Counted from the stretch's first letter, positions 23,946 through 37,565 are shown. The stretch: DNA of 64,000 nt from Drechslerella dactyloides (GCA_020064725.1 JAGTWJ010000002.1:4588001-4652000), one strand, 5' to 3'. Made by a program: numbers and translations. Notes: generated from the letters alone by a model not told the origin.

Positions 23946-26900
23946 GTCTGGGTTCGATTTGACAGCCTCGGCGGCCTCGATACAAGGTTGCGCTGTAAAA
24001 AAATGGTAGATAGCGTCCTGAGTGTGACGTGAATTGGAAGGATGAAAGAGGTAAACTTAGTTCACCGCTTCCTTTAGCGTTCTATATTAACAATTTCCTC
24101 TCAACCGCGATCGCGAGAGGGGCAGTCTTCACAGCTGAAACTGTTCAGCCTTTCTTGAAGGGAAAGGTGGTAAGAATATGGTCACGTGACGTGTTGAGTA
24201 CAAACGACACGGAAATACAGTCTTGGTCGGTTTGAGATTATACCATCGGTTAACTAAAGTATCTCCTACTCATGGTTGGGAGTCGCCCCTGGATAACAAG
24301 ACGGGATGGTGTGTCACCATACCTATTCGCGACTGTCGAGGGATCGTGGCGACCTTTCTATGATTCCTCTCGTCGGTGCCATCTTGATGTGCCTGGGATC
24401 TTGGGATGGCATGCATAGTCACTTCAACATGATCTGCCACGGGACTGTGTAGGTTTAGCTTGCGAGACGAATCCGCCACAAACAATCACTATCTATCACG
24501 ATATCTGGATTAGTCGAACATTAGCAAACAGTCTTCCAATAGTATCGACGGTATCATTAGCTTTGGTTTGTTGCATTTTGATCGGTTCATGCGCCATACT
24601 TGGTACGTAACTGGCCTTCCAGAGGTGGATGTGACTGATTACTTACTCAACTTTGTAATTTAGTCGGCTCACTTAGTGTCCATACGCGTATAGTGCTTGC
24701 GACGCAATCATCGAGGAGCGAACCAGACAGCTAGAGAATGATCAGGATGAACTGATCAATCATCTGCAGGATGGCCTCCTGATTGCGAAGCGCCTTCGCC
24801 GTGAAGTAGTCCTCAACAGCGATTTACCATTCCTAAAACGGACGATTAACATGCATCGCCAGCCTTCGCAGGCGCCGGAGACTCGTTCGGCGAGCCGTTC
24901 TGGTCCGCCCAGATCTCGGACATATGCAGAAACATGACCCGAACCGTTAACGACTATCGTGCCAGTTCAATGTATCGTTCATCTTTAGACATTTTCGGAT
25001 TTTAGACTTCAACAAGGTCTACATCCATAGCTGGTGCGTGACAACCGGTTAACCGCAAGTTACAACTCAAACGAATATATTCGAGCTAAAATCGAGCATA
25101 AGGGAAATGGATATCTTCTTCGATCTGAGAACGTGGAAGTCTATATAGTGGACAAGCTCAGAGCTAACCTGCCTTCGGGAAATGATGGCTTGCGAGACAA
25201 CTAGTACCGGGGATGCTGGACTTGATTTATATAAGCGCAAGAAGACTGGGATTACAATTATGTGTGTATTGTAGATGGATCTTCCAATTGACGAGTCTAC
25301 TTCGGGACTCTGCAGATCTGGGCATCTGCACGCCTCACAGTCCGGGTTTAGGTATAACATGAATAAATCAGTCGAGACAGAAATGCCTCTACTTAGCAAA
25401 GTAGCTTTAACTGATTATCATATGGTGCATTCTCTCGATGTTATATATATCGTGTATCGTGTATCCCCCAACATTCTTTAGAGGTATGTCGGTATATATA
25501 TTTGTAGTATACCTAATAGTAGTATTCGTGAACAATCCAAAGAAATTCAGTAATGTATAAACCGTCATCCAGAATTGTTCTAGACGCGCCAATTCTTTCA
25601 ATCTATTTGCTTTAGTAGCACAAATTTGCGAAGTGGATGTCTCGTTAGCATTGAGCCGCACGCTTGTTCAATTCTGATGTAATTTGCGCGAGCTCTGGTC
25701 ATCTCGAGCAAGGCTGCATTTAGGGACTTTCCACGGTGGTTTCAATGCATGCATCATAACGCAGTTATAATATTACGATTGGTACGTATACGCCTACACT
25801 CAATTGAAGTCTACTTGCTCTTGATGCCAGGGTACTATGTCGGATTTCGAAAACGGTGGAATGTCCGTCCACATGGTCTCCAAGAACTAATGCACGAGGG
25901 AAGTCGAAGTAGCCCGACGTTGAACCCTCGGAACGCCCTCGGGAAGATAGAAGGTATACGGCAAGTCGCACTGCCGTGCCGAAGTAAAATTAGATGTTAT
26001 AACAGGCGTCCTAAGTCAACCGAACCCAAACTGTTTGTGTGTTTGTGTGAGAGGGCTTGCGAGAGAGCGATCAAAGCTGGAAGAGATATCTAGGGGCAAT
26101 CGCGGGGTATTCCGGCGATTACAGTGCTACCCTGTCCAGAAGTCTGATATATATCACTCTACTTTGTATAAGTGTGGTTGTATGAATTAAATTCCAACAC
26201 GACTATTTCTTCGATACTGGGAACAATTTCATAAATCTTGCGGGGCACCGGGCATGATATCGATGTTCGGCGCGTCTATAGAAGGCGGCATTCCGAACGG
26301 GGAAACAGAGTACCGTCTGTCACTAGCTCAGGGGACACTGGATCTACTAACCAAATTTCTCGATAGGATTCAGATTCCATCGGTCTCCACTACGCCATCG
26401 TAGTGCAGGCGCCTTTGATAATCATAACTGATAATGTTGACTATAACATACTGGTGACATTCTCCATATATCGCTAGTGGCGGTTATAGAACAGCGATAA
26501 CAGGCGTTCCACTTTAGGAATCCAGTTTATGGTTGCAACCTCTACTTTTCAACCAACATTATCCAGTTTCACTATAGCTTCTCAAGCAACCCCTCTTGGC
26601 TGACTAAACCCGAGGCTACTGACCAAAAAAGACTCCGCAGGAATGTTCAGGGAAGTAGAGGGCATCACATTGCCAACATACCGAGCGCGAGCGACCATTC
26701 CGTAAATGGGTACAGTTTTGTGTCACCAACCAGTCGAAAATAGTCTCGCGTCGCTGGAAAATGCCGTTGACTTGCCCCAAAATGGGCCATCCAACAGCTA
26801 TCTAACTCTAACCGCAGCTAAAGTTGATGATGCAACAGGTACTAGCGATTCTGGATCAGGCTTGCCGTCGACGGCCCTTCGGTTCAGGCCACGGGAGGAA

Positions 26901-29900
26901 GTTGGCAGTGGCACGGACGGTAACGTAAGCGCCCTACAATATATATTATCTGCACGTGTGTCTTTCTTCGGTCTGAGGCCCCACTTCTAGTGTTATGTAA
27001 CCGATCTGTTATCTCGAGCCCTCGAGTTGTTTGCTTGCCCCTGCATCAGCCGAACAAGCAGCGCAGGTCATGTGGGTGCCTCATGATCACTTGTTTGAGA
27101 ATGTTTCCCGTCCATACCCACAGCGCGGGCGAAAAAGGCGGCCTGAGCTATCGATCATGCAAGCCATAACGCCCACGTTTTCGTTTTCCGACCTCCTAAC
27201 CCGGCACGCATTCCGGGGGTGCAAAATCGCACTTTGGGATGGCTATTTTTACGAGCAATCAAGCACTGGGTTCTGGAAACTTTCCAGGTTTGTCTCTCCG
27301 CGGTGGGGCGGTTGCTTTCGCACCGGGTTCGCAGCAGTCCGCTCAAATGTTTGCCCCAAATTGCGACCCATTTACACATCGCAGAGAAGGAAGCGTGCAT
27401 CGATGAAGCTCGCGCGAAGTAGAGATGGATGGATGGTGAGAGTGAGGGGCAACCCGTGGTGGCGCACTGGGACAGAAAAAAAGGAGGAGGGGCAGAAGCC
27501 ATCATTGGTGCACGGTGGAGGTACGGGCGGTGATCGGTGAGATGGGCTTGGGCGGGATGTCAAAAAAGAAAAGGGGGTCTGCAGGAAATGTCCATCCGAA
27601 ACGAGGCGTCGAGGCAGCAGGCTCAGCTGCGCGGAAGACTGTGTAACGAAACACTTCCACTTCATTTTTGGATAAACGTTCGGGCGGCGGGACACAGAAT
27701 TACGCAGATGGGGATCGAAATGCGAGGCTGCACAGCACAGCAAAGCACGGCATGTGTGATTGTGATTCATCGTGGGACAAGATTTGGGCAGGTCCCCAGG
27801 CGCTGCAGTGCGTCGTAATATTTTTCAAATATAGAATGCCCGAGAAACTATCGCGAAGAGATGGTTCCTAGAGATTGGTTAAGCTTTAGGCCTCTGGCTC
27901 GAGATATCGACTCGCCGGCGCATGAGCTTATGGCTGGCAGCTCTGGGCGGGGTCAATTGGATGTACCTTAGATGTAGCGAAAACGAAAGGATCACACTTG
28001 TATTTTGTACTTCTAATTACAACGAATTTTGTATCTTGTATCGGAACATTGATATTTGCTCAGAATGCCAACAGCGAATCAATCAAACTTCACGGCCTCA
28101 CAAGGCCGACTAACAAGCAAACAGAACAGTGAACAGAGGAAAAAGAAACAAAAAACTCGAGAAAACTGACATAAGATGACTCCTTCAAACAACCACTCGT
28201 TTTTCGTGTCCCCCAGCTGCCATAGTTGATTTGAGATTCCGCCCGACGCATCTACCGTGCATCGCATAGACGATATAAGTGTGTATCGATGTGTCCGTCC
28301 GCGCATGGTCATGAGCCACCCCCATTTCCTCTGCCAATTAAAAATTCGAATTCTTCCATGGCTCTGCGCTGCCGCAGAGCCTCACTTCCGCATTCTGCCG
28401 CACATAGGATTCTCCTACGGCGAAGCGGCATCACTTGATATGATTTGATGATATCCGAGTCCCTCAACTTTGGACGCGAGTATTTTTTTTGTTGGGGCGC
28501 CAATCACAACCGGAAGTGCTTTCCGCTGATATGGACGATACGGGTTGATAAGGCGCTTTTTTTTTTTCGTCGCTTCACAAACTGAAAAGAAAAAGGCAAA
28601 GCCGATTTCGCCTGATATCTGTCAAAGACATGTTTTTGGTATTTTTGGGGTCAGTGGTATATAAGAAAACACAAAGGAGAAATATATCATAACGACGGTG
28701 TAACGATAACCAGGACCTGCAAGGTTAACAGCGGAAACGAATGCGTGTAAATCAAACAACTAGCTCGAAAAGAATGTGGAAGACAGGATATAAGAAGCAG
28801 ATATCAGAAAGTAGCAAGCAAAAACCAGAAAAGATGGGTATATTAAACGTTACTAATCTTGATGCTAACTTTTGATGAAAACCAACTGACAAGCTAGATC
28901 AAGAAACAAGAACAGCAAAGAGAACAAAAAAAGACCCGTTAACTTTTAGTCCGTTTGTATCATCCCAGAAAAGACGGATCCAGCCCTTATTTTTTTCCAT
29001 GCAGACAAATCCCCTTTTCGCAACTTCTTCCCCCCAGTCAAGTGTCGCCACGAGCCAGATGTAAAAACAGGTGTAAAAGAGAGATCTAAGCAATGAGAAA
29101 AAAAAAGAAGAGCAGAGGGGAGATGAAGTCAAAGAGGAAGAAAACCAACAAGGGAAAGGCAGGCCATCACCCTTCGACTGCCCAGAGAGAAGATTTGTTA
29201 CCAAGTCGCGAAACAGGCTGAGAAAGTGGAAACCATGGCAAAATGATCCCGACGCATGAAGAATCCAGGCTATGAGACCACCGCGGCAACCAAAGCAGAA
29301 ACATTGCTAAGCGATAAACGACAACGATTGCAAACGATCAAACATTAAGCGGAGTTTGGCTATCGGACCCGTTGAGCGTAGATGGCGACATGTATGTATA
29401 ATGAACTTTTGAGTTCGACGGCGAAAAGCATTTGCAATGTGGAGAGGAAGGATGAAAGCAGTTCTTTGCAGCAAATCCGAGACGGCGAGTGCGGAAGGTA
29501 TTAGGCAGCGTGCCTCGCAAGTATGGCGCACGGAAGAAAATATAGAGAATCGTTCGACATTAAAGGTATAAAGCGTTCTTTCCATGCTCGACCAAAAGAA
29601 GTGCCAGCCTCGACTTGAAGAGAGAATCAGAAACATCAAGAACAATGAAAATCGAGAAATCAGACATTACAAATTTAAAAGCCATAAGCCAATCGGTATC
29701 CTTCAGCGGGTAAAAACAGAAATCAACAGCAAACTCGCGAACATAACGATTTAAAGCAGAAGACCAAAAAAGGCAGCAAATGGATATCACATCTTTTGGG
29801 AAACAACCAGGAAGACAAAAAAAATGAAAAGCTGAAAGAAATATAAAAACGACTCTATAATGGTATGATTGAGAAACGAACGCCGTCGCTAAAGAACAAG

Positions 29901-30028
29901 ATCAAAAGCAGCCAATCATGCATGTAATAGTAAGAAAGACCACCAAACCCTATTCTTGAGGCAGATTATGAAGTGATAATGGGAGTGAAATATCTGAAGA
30001 GGCGCGAGTCACCCTCCGAGATCAATGC
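23946..30028. other. AT-richer, nearly gene-free region
   Basis: No intact gene is recognised in these 6 kb. At 24677-24937 there is one stretch with coding character (listed separately). Between about 25 and 27 kb frames are short and interrupted. Around 27.0-27.9 kb composition is GC-richer with overlapping short frames on both strands. From about 28.1 to 30.0 kb the plus strand is strongly purine-rich, so the minus strand is C/T-rich; this is the 3' flank of the minus-strand gene ending at 30029. Confidence 0.5.
24677..24937 (+). pseudogene. Possible coding remnant or terminal exon, coiled-coil-like
   Basis: An 86-codon open stretch follows an acceptor-like TTAG at 24673-24676 and ends at a TGA. 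It has no ATG near its start and no exon upstream that I could join in frame. The translation is charged and heptad-like (IIEERTRQLENDQDELINHL), then a basic Ser/Pro/Arg tail. It could be the last exon of an unrecognised gene, a relic, or chance; an 86-codon stop-free run is not rare in this much DNA. Confidence 0.25.
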
Positions 30029-31570
30029 CTAAGCATGTGGCCGTCGGAGAATCTCTTCGCAATTGGCATCGAAGCGGGTACTCCAGAGTCTCATACCCGT
30101 CATCAACTTTTCAGTGCGTTCAAGCTCGCGGTCCTTGCTGAACATGGCATCGACGAACTCTTTGCCGGACTGCTTGCCCATGGTGACGCCGGGAGAACCC
30201 TTGCGGATGGCAGCAGCTTCACTGTTTTGCACAGACTGGGCACCTCTCCACATGTATTCCTCGCAGTGCTTGAGGAGACGCTTCATGCGGTCCCAGAGAC
30301 GGTCGCCCGACTCAAGGAAGTCGTTGACGACGACGAGCTTCTCGCGTCGCTTGATGCGGTTGCCCTCAACGACCTCCCTGGCGCGCTTGCTCTTGCCGCT
30401 CAACTGGATGAGAAGCAGCCAGAGCTCGCCAGCCTGCTCGGTGACAATGGAACCTGTCCCGTGTCGGAACACGGTCCAGTCGTAGATCCACTTGCCTAGA
30501 GAATTAGCATCGAAGACAGATCCGAGGAGCATGATTGGACGCTCTTGTTGATCCCAGTTCTTTGTCGAGTATCCAACTGGGATTCCGTGAGCTGCTGCGG
30601 ATTCCTTCGATGGTGGGGTGTGGTTGCGGATCTCTTCGCCACCCGGAGGTGGGGAGTGCGGATGGTCACTGCCGGGCCCTGGAGTGCGGGTCCTTGAGTT
30701 ACGGGACCGGGTGGGCTCACGCGGAGGCGGATGCATTGCAGGAGACGATGGCGCGGTGGTCTGTGGGCACGAAGCATATAAGCGGTCATGATTAGTATCC
30801 AGGTCATCATAATCGCAGTATGCCTCGTCAGTGAAATGTTGCTCGACGTTGAGTCTGAACTCTACGTTGTGAGAGTCGCGCTCGAACGCTGGCTGTGAAG
30901 AAGCCTTGGGTGATACAGGTTTTTGATAAGAAGGAAAAGAGCGAGAAGGTCTCAGATTCTCATGGAAAGAAGTATCGGGAAAACAATAGGGGCAGGATAA
31001 AGAAAGGTCCTCATCATCTTCGCCGCCATAAGCGGAGTCAATGTGAGAATGGGATCGGTGCAGGCGCTGGGCCTGGCTTTTTAAGGGAGAACGAACTCGA
31101 GAAGATGAGCTACGAGAGCGGGAACTGACATAATCGTAATCCGACTGAAGTGGAGAGGCGTAGGCTCCTGGAGCTGATGGGATGGGTCCCGAAGGACCCA
31201 TGGTGTAAAAGTATTCACCTCCGGGCGATGGAGCGGCCACGAACGACGATGGTCGTGGCGAGGGCGTGTTATAGCTGTATGGTGAGAAGCTCCCAGCTGG
31301 TGTCGCAGAAGAGTTTCTGTGCGGCTGCGGGGTAGCTGGGAACGCACCGCCAGGAAGCTGGTCGCTTCGGCGTCTGTGCTGGCTGGATCTTCGTCCACTG
31401 CTTGCATACGGGGATTGAGGTTGAGGGGTAGGCGCAGGAGTGTGCGAGTAATCTGGTCCCCAGAAACCGTGCATGCCAGCTCCAGCACCTAAAGGCGGTG
31501 AGTTTAGAGGAGTCGTAGTGTAATTATAATAGCCGTGAGACGGCATACCGTATGCAGAACTGCCAAACAT
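30029..31570 (-). CDS. Proline-rich protein with conserved fungal C-terminal domain ('vegetative cell wall protein gp1'-like)
   Basis: Uninterrupted frame of 513 codons. Residues 1 to about 330 are Pro/Ser/Tyr-rich and probably disordered. The last 180 residues are a well-ordered, charged region I recognise as a domain common to many Pezizomycotina proteins often labelled 'vegetative cell wall protein gp1': YSTKNWDQQERPIMLLGSVF, then GKWIYDWTVF, AGELWLLLIQLSGK and, near the end, EKLMTGMRLWSTRFDANCEE. The label is inherited from a Chlamydomonas name. There is no signal peptide or membrane segment, so a wall location is unsupported and the function is unknown. The ATG at 31570 is the first in frame. 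The frame stays open and proline-rich for about 60 codons upstream with no ATG, so an upstream exon may exist. About 11 kb of gene-free DNA lies upstream. Confidence 0.8.
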   Translation of the reverse strand: MFGSSAYGMPSHGYYNYTTTPLNSPPLGAGAGMHGFWGPDYSHTPAPTPQPQSPYASSGRRSSQHRRRSDQLPGGAFPATPQPHRNSSATPAGSFSPYSYNTPSPRPSSFVAAPSPGGEYFYTMGPSGPIPSAPGAYASPLQSDYDYVSSRSRSSSSRVRSPLKSQAQRLHRSHSHIDSAYGGEDDEDLSLSCPYCFPDTSFHENLRPSRSFPSYQKPVSPKASSQPAFERDSHNVEFRLNVEQHFTDEAYCDYDDLDTNHDRLYASCPQTTAPSSPAMHPPPREPTRSRNSRTRTPGPGSDHPHSPPPGGEEIRNHTPPSKESAAAHGIPVGYSTKNWDQQERPIMLLGSVFDANSLGKWIYDWTVFRHGTGSIVTEQAGELWLLLIQLSGKSKRAREVVEGNRIKRREKLVVVNDFLESGDRLWDRMKRLLKHCEEYMWRGAQSVQNSEAAAIRKGSPGVTMGKQSGKEFVDAMFSKDRELERTEKLMTGMRLWSTRFDANCEEILRRPHA

Positions 31571-34500
31571 GGCGGGCGTGGATGGAGGAGCTTGAGGATG
31601 CGGAGTCGCAGACGCCGACTTGGGATGAGGGGTCTTGGAGGCGGGCGGAGGCCTGAGGGGAATTTGTGATTCCGGAGAGGTTGTCTTGGGCCGGACTGTG
31701 GATGGTCTACGACCAGAAGGGACTTGAGGAAAGGCCTGAATTTTGACTGATTTCTACCGGGTCACAACCTATAAAATGTTTCTAGGATTGGGTAGGGCCC
31801 CCTCTGCGCCGACGCCGTTGCGTGCGCTGCAGTCTTGCGTGGACGGAATGTTGAGGTTATCGCGATCGTGAGATCATATAGAGTTTGTGTGGGAAGGGAA
31901 CCCGGTGGGGAGGGGTACACAGCAGCCAACACCGTCCGACCAGATAATTCTATATATCCAGTGTCTGATATTTCTCTCTCGGAACTCGACCGCCTAAGCT
32001 GTGAGAGTCCTGTTAATTGAGAAATTTTGCTGGCTACTAGACGATTTATCGTCGTAGGAGGATGTTAGTGAAGTGCCTCTGTCGAAGGTTCGGAGATATC
32101 GAGGTATATGGCAGTGCCAGATCGGAATTGAGGCTCGTAGACGGTAGCCAAACAGCGTCGAGCAGAAGATTTTCTGAGGCACCAAGAGGTACTGGAAATA
32201 CTGGAAAAGAGAAAAAAAATTTGGATAGGAGGGAGGACTGCCCGCCCAAACGGATATATAGTTGCTTAAGTGTCCTGCAGTTCGAGCCCAGTCCAACAAT
32301 TAGGCGCAGGTATGGAACAGAAATTATCCCACCCACCCAGAATTGCAAAATGAAGAGACAAGGTCTGGGAAAAAATTCCAAAACCACTAAGTTTGTTTTG
32401 CTTCTTTCCCTCGCGGCCGGCTCAGCAGGAAAAAGGAATTTATGTCCTGGGAAAAAAAGGAATCTGTCCTGCCCGAGGGAGATTGGACACTTCTCAGACC
32501 ATCAGGCACAATGGGAAAGCAAGAAACTGTGCCTTGGGGACCACCAGGTGGATCACAGGCAGCACGCGGAATAAGCAATGACCCTCACTAGCGATACGCA
32601 ACGAAATGAGTCGTACGCACACACGCTCTGCCTTCCCTCCTCCTGCCTGGGCGTGAGACTAGTGCTTGGAGATTGAGGATAAACGGTGGTGTGTGGCCAC
32701 ACCCCTGCCCTAGTTTGGGCAAATTGCTGATGGGGCATTCTGAATCGTGTGCCCGTTCCAAAATTTTCCTCCCCGTCTGGTTACCGATCACAGACGTCCT
32801 GTTGGTCGGGCACTTCTGGGTACGTTCGAGAAAAAGTTTCGAGCTCAGTGTTTGGGCCCTCTATCACGCAGCTGCAACTTCGTCGACGCCTCTGTCCATC
32901 CAGGCCAATACGCTGCGAGTTGCGTACGTATTCATACGCATACTCCAGAAGCAGTGGTTTGGTCGGACCCGACCGGGATAGTGCGGTTGATACGATACGT
33001 CTCCTTCGCGATCCCTTGCTTTCCCGCTCTCTAGACCAAAACACCCTCAACCGAATGTGAGCTGGCGGGAAGACGCAGCGATATGACTCCCTTGTGTGTT
33101 GCGATAGCATTGTCTCGATCCCACTATTCCTTCCTTCCTCCCTTCCGTTCAGGTGAAATGAAAGGCCGTTGCGATCTCATGAAATTGAGGTCGCATGTGA
33201 ACGGGAAAATTTTTGAGACAGACGGAAACTTGCTTCCATTCCCACCGCCAAAAGAACACAGTTGACGATCCTTCGCTCTCGGGGAGCTACTTCCGGGCGC
33301 GTTCCCGGTCCTTAGTTTGGATGGCATTCCGAAGGTGTGGCTGAGCGTCTCCTGCTGTCGTGGGCTAGTTTCGCCTCGTCCGGTTGGAACCAGGCTGATT
33401 CAGCAGCTGGCGAGCACAAGAATACCTTCCCAGGGCTGATGACACCGCCTTAAGGCACCGTTTCCAGCAGCATCTACGCAGCCAGCGTCAGCATCACACA
33501 TTCGCCGACGAGATGGTGCGTTCTGTGACATCGTCTCAATTCCATCTGAATCATGGTGAATGCTTTCAGGCATGCATATGGCGGCGAATGCGTATACGGG
33601 TGCGGATACACATAGTCATCTTGCCTCCAATGCCAGATCCGAATCCATCAATTGAAATTTCCGTTCGTCCACCCTCACATCTCGCGGCGAAAGACCGGGG
33701 AATGGACGAATGGCGTCGACAGTGACCATCCTTTCTCTTTGATTCCTGCATTTTTCCGAGGACTCGCGATTGCAGCTGGTTACCAAGCCGTTCTGTCGGG
33801 ACCCGCCTATCTTTTGATAGGTCTGTCGGGAAGGCTGTATTGTTCCGCGAACCTTCGGTGTCGAGCACATGCAAGCACGCTGCAGCAGCTCAATCACGCC
33901 AGCTAATGAGTCTTGCGCGAGCCTGGGTTTGATAATGCAGATATGCTATCGCCAGCTCGTCATTGCTTGGTTTGGCCGATGGTAACGCAGATGCTGCGAG
34001 ATACGGACGGGATCGATTGTGCGGTGTGATCGTGAGTTCTGCTTGGACGCACCAAAGCTGTCTGTCGCGATGCATTGGGGTTGGCGATGCAGCTACCCAT
34101 GGCGGAATGGCAGCAGCAGCCTTGTGCTTTCCGCCACTGTTGTCAACCTCCTGCCGTCTAGATGCTCTGACAGGACAGCGGACTGTGTATTTTTGGAATC
34201 TGAGAGCGAGGCCGTGGAAAGGCTCAGCGATTGCTCCCCGAGAGGCAGGCGGTTCGGGCGCGAGGGTTGATTGGGCTGGTTCTCCGTGCCCGGTTGGCCA
34301 TGGCTCGGGTTCGCCGGTAATTTATCCGTTCCCGCCGGCTAGTTGAAACGCAGGCAGAACAAACATATCACACGCACTACAGCACAAATATTTCAAAGAA
34401 ATTCCTCATACGGTCACGATTTTCAGCTTGGAAGAGCAAACAAGAACGTTCCTTGATTCGCTTCAGGCGCTTTCTCTAACGCCGGCGGGCTGTGGCCGGT

Positions 34501-36262
34501 GATGCTGGAGCAGGGCTTCAAGAAATGCATCAGTGGGAAAACGCCTGGCTGGCTAGCGGGCCGATACGCTGACGGAGCTGGGAGTGCAGGTAAGAAATCC
34601 GCATTCGATTCGTCGACCACGAGAGCTAGCTTCAAGCAAGTACAGGCTACTAAGGGCAAGTCCGCATCCGTGATATCACTCAAGAGGGAAGCAGACGTGG
34701 CAGTCTCCTCACCGCTGCGCAATTCTTGCCACATACTAGAGCTTGACCAACTCTTGTGTCCCCAGAGAATGCCCCCAGATGACGACGACAAGATATATTA
34801 CACTATCAATCATCTTCACCTCTATTCCGGCGACATTCTCGTCCGCTCTTCCGTGTAGGTTTATACGCTCCATGAAAGCGGTACTACCCTGAAGTCTCGG
34901 GCTTCTTCCTTCGGCTTCAGAATGAACGAAAACGAAAGCGCAATGGGGAAACTATCGCATGCACCCATGCACCCCGCAAATTCCACAGACCCCATCAAAA
35001 AAACGTCCGAATGGCACCTGATCTATTACGCATTCCAGAACAGCCTTCCAGGCTCGAAGCAGCGATGTTCCTTCTGACACGTCGAAAGCAGGAACGTGTC
35101 GTGCTCTGAAGGTTCACCATGACCTACCATCTTCGAGTTGATCTCGACGGCATTCACGACATTCACCATCACACGTACGGGCAGCAGCATGCACAGCTAT
35201 CCAATTGCAAGAGCTTGTGTGAGAATGGATGCGAATTCCCGCTAGCAGTAACTCGGAATCATGAAGGCAATAACCTTACTTCCCGGAAATGTATCGGAGC
35301 AACTGTTGCAGAGAGAAATCGACGGTTCGATCCCACCAAGCCAGCTATAACAAAGGCTCTTTATTGGAGTCCATACCAATGCCAAGGTTCAAAGACACAC
35401 CTATCACCGTTCCACAGAGTAAACGTGGACAAGAGGGTACAAAGAAGTTGTGGAGCAAGCAAGCGGACTTCGTTAGGTATCGAACAGTTACGATTTTGGC
35501 CGTCCAGCTGCACGCAAATTTCCAGCATCCATGAGGATTCATCTTATGCGAATGCCACCTACCGAATAGAAATGCTGTAATGGTCAGGAAAGAGAGGAGA
35601 ACGGCTAGGATCTGTGGCACTCATTCGAATATACGATTCCTACACCTCTTCGAAGCTTCCCTGGCCGCCTCATAACGAATGACGAGGAGGCACAAAATCC
35701 GTACTTCGTCAACCCTCGCTGACTGTTCGATTTATTCCGAGATACACACGCAACGCGACTACTACCACGTCTTGCCATGTACCCACTCGTTTTTTGACTT
35801 TTTTTGGAGCTTGCTGCATGCACTGTTCGCTTACGTTGGCCGAGAACGGCAAAGAAGCTCATGCAAGAGACCCCTCAGATGGAAAATATTACTGCCCCAC
35901 TTCCCGCGAAAAACAACAGGCTGGTTTTTTTTCTATTCCCATTGCAGAGAAAAAATTTTTGCCTTGCAGCTCGACTATTGACCACCACGAGAAAACAGGC
36001 CTCCTCCATTCCTTTGCTGGTGATCTGCCTGGGCTCCCTCCAACGAGGCAGCTGTAGGCGTTCTGGACGCGCCTGGGAACTCGAGCGACGGATAGCTACG
36101 AATGAGAGCTTCGAGCGCCGCAAGCCAAACAATTCCCTATCCAGCAACTGGTCGTGTTTTTTTTCTTTGTGCGACGCGAGAGCTCTCACTCCCGCACTCC
36201 AGAATTCCGTCTGGGTGAAGGAACGATATCGGGAACTAGCTGCATGCGTTGTCCTCCAGGCA

Positions 36263-36273
36263 GGAATCGATCC
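36263..36273 (-). other. tRNA B-box-like motif
   Basis: On the minus strand GGATCGATTCC fits the B-box/T-arm pattern GWTCRANNC and sits between GCAGG and CCTGC, which could pair as a T-stem with an enlarged loop. No acceptor stem or anticodon arm can be assembled, so it is not called as a tRNA. Confidence 0.25.
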
Positions 36274-37565
36274 TGGTCCCCTGCGCGAGTCTCGCAAAGG
36301 TATCGAGCCCGTCACCGCGTACGATAATTTGGCGTGATATCGGTATCAGGATACCTCCATGAGATATGTAGGCTTGGTTAATCGGCTGGGGTTCGAATTC
36401 GAGGACTGCAGCTGGACCCAATTGCAATGCGATGCGTTGTCAAGTCCTGTCAGAAGCAGGCTATTTGAAGTTACATTGGCAGGTCTCCAGACTCCCTTAG
36501 CTCGGAGCCGCAGGCAGCGTTCCTCGCACCGAGCTCGCTCGCGCGGTCGACTGATACCTGCAGCTTGCTTTTGAGATTTTCTGAATCCAGGTCTCCACGA
36601 CCTTGTCACGTCTTCTTATTTTCATATTTATTGTCGTTACGAAGCTCGTACTCGACTGTTTCAATATCCCGACCATGTGGAGTAGAGCGGAAAAATATAT
36701 CCGTTCCTGGTCGGCTATTAAAAGCAATCCTTGATCGATATTCTGGTCGGAGTTTGAAGCCTGACTCGTTCCCTACTTGGGGATGCGCGATCGTGATTAT
36801 TGTATCGCTGCGGTCAGGATTTTTTGTTTTTATTTTTTCGCAAATGCCTGTCCCACTACTGCCTCTCGCATAACCGATACCCTGGCTGCTTTCTGACCGA
36901 CCTTCGGTTCATTCGCTCTCTCGACGATACTTGCTGCGAGATGACATTCTTCATGCAGCACCGGCCAAACACATGCAAGAACTCACTGCTCTTTTGTTTT
37001 TCTCCGTTCGTGATTCGCCCAGGAATCCATATGCAAGCCCTCCGAACAGTTCAGACGTATGAACTGTCAAGACTGACTAGAGCGGTGGGTCTACAGGCTG
37101 CTAGTTATCCTCTGTCTAAATTTTTTTTTTCTTTAAGCTGGGCCGGTTCTTTGCTGGCTGCCTCTCGACCTGAGACGTTGGCCGCAGGAAAACTCGGTCT
37201 CTACTCCTCTCCATCCTCGGACGATAGCGACGTGTCTGCCATTGGTTCCTCGGAGTTATTTTTATATCGAGAGCACTCGCCATTGGATTCACCAGCAGAA
37301 AAAGGGTTTCGTCCGATCTCTCGTTGGTCCGACTTCTACTGTTCAGCTTTCTACGTCAGCTTCTTAGCTGAGCTTAGCTCTTGCACAGCCGGATCGGCCA
37401 GCTCATGAATATGTCGCGATTGGAGCGACCGACAGCTTTGGCCTTGCTAGATCATTCTGGAAGCAGATATATCACCGCGCTCTCGCCGCCGCTTTTGATC
37501 ATGTTTACGTTTTTACGTCTCCATCGAGACCACGACATTTATGAAGTGTTCGTTGCTAATATCAG

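Noticed and set aside
27031..27540. A 169-codon plus-strand frame.
   Set aside because: Translation is Arg/Gly/Trp-rich without motifs and overlaps an equally long frame on the other strand.
36800..37408. A 202-codon plus-strand frame.
   Set aside because: No domain, no coding bias, and rich in Phe/Ser from T-runs; likely chance in AT-rich DNA.
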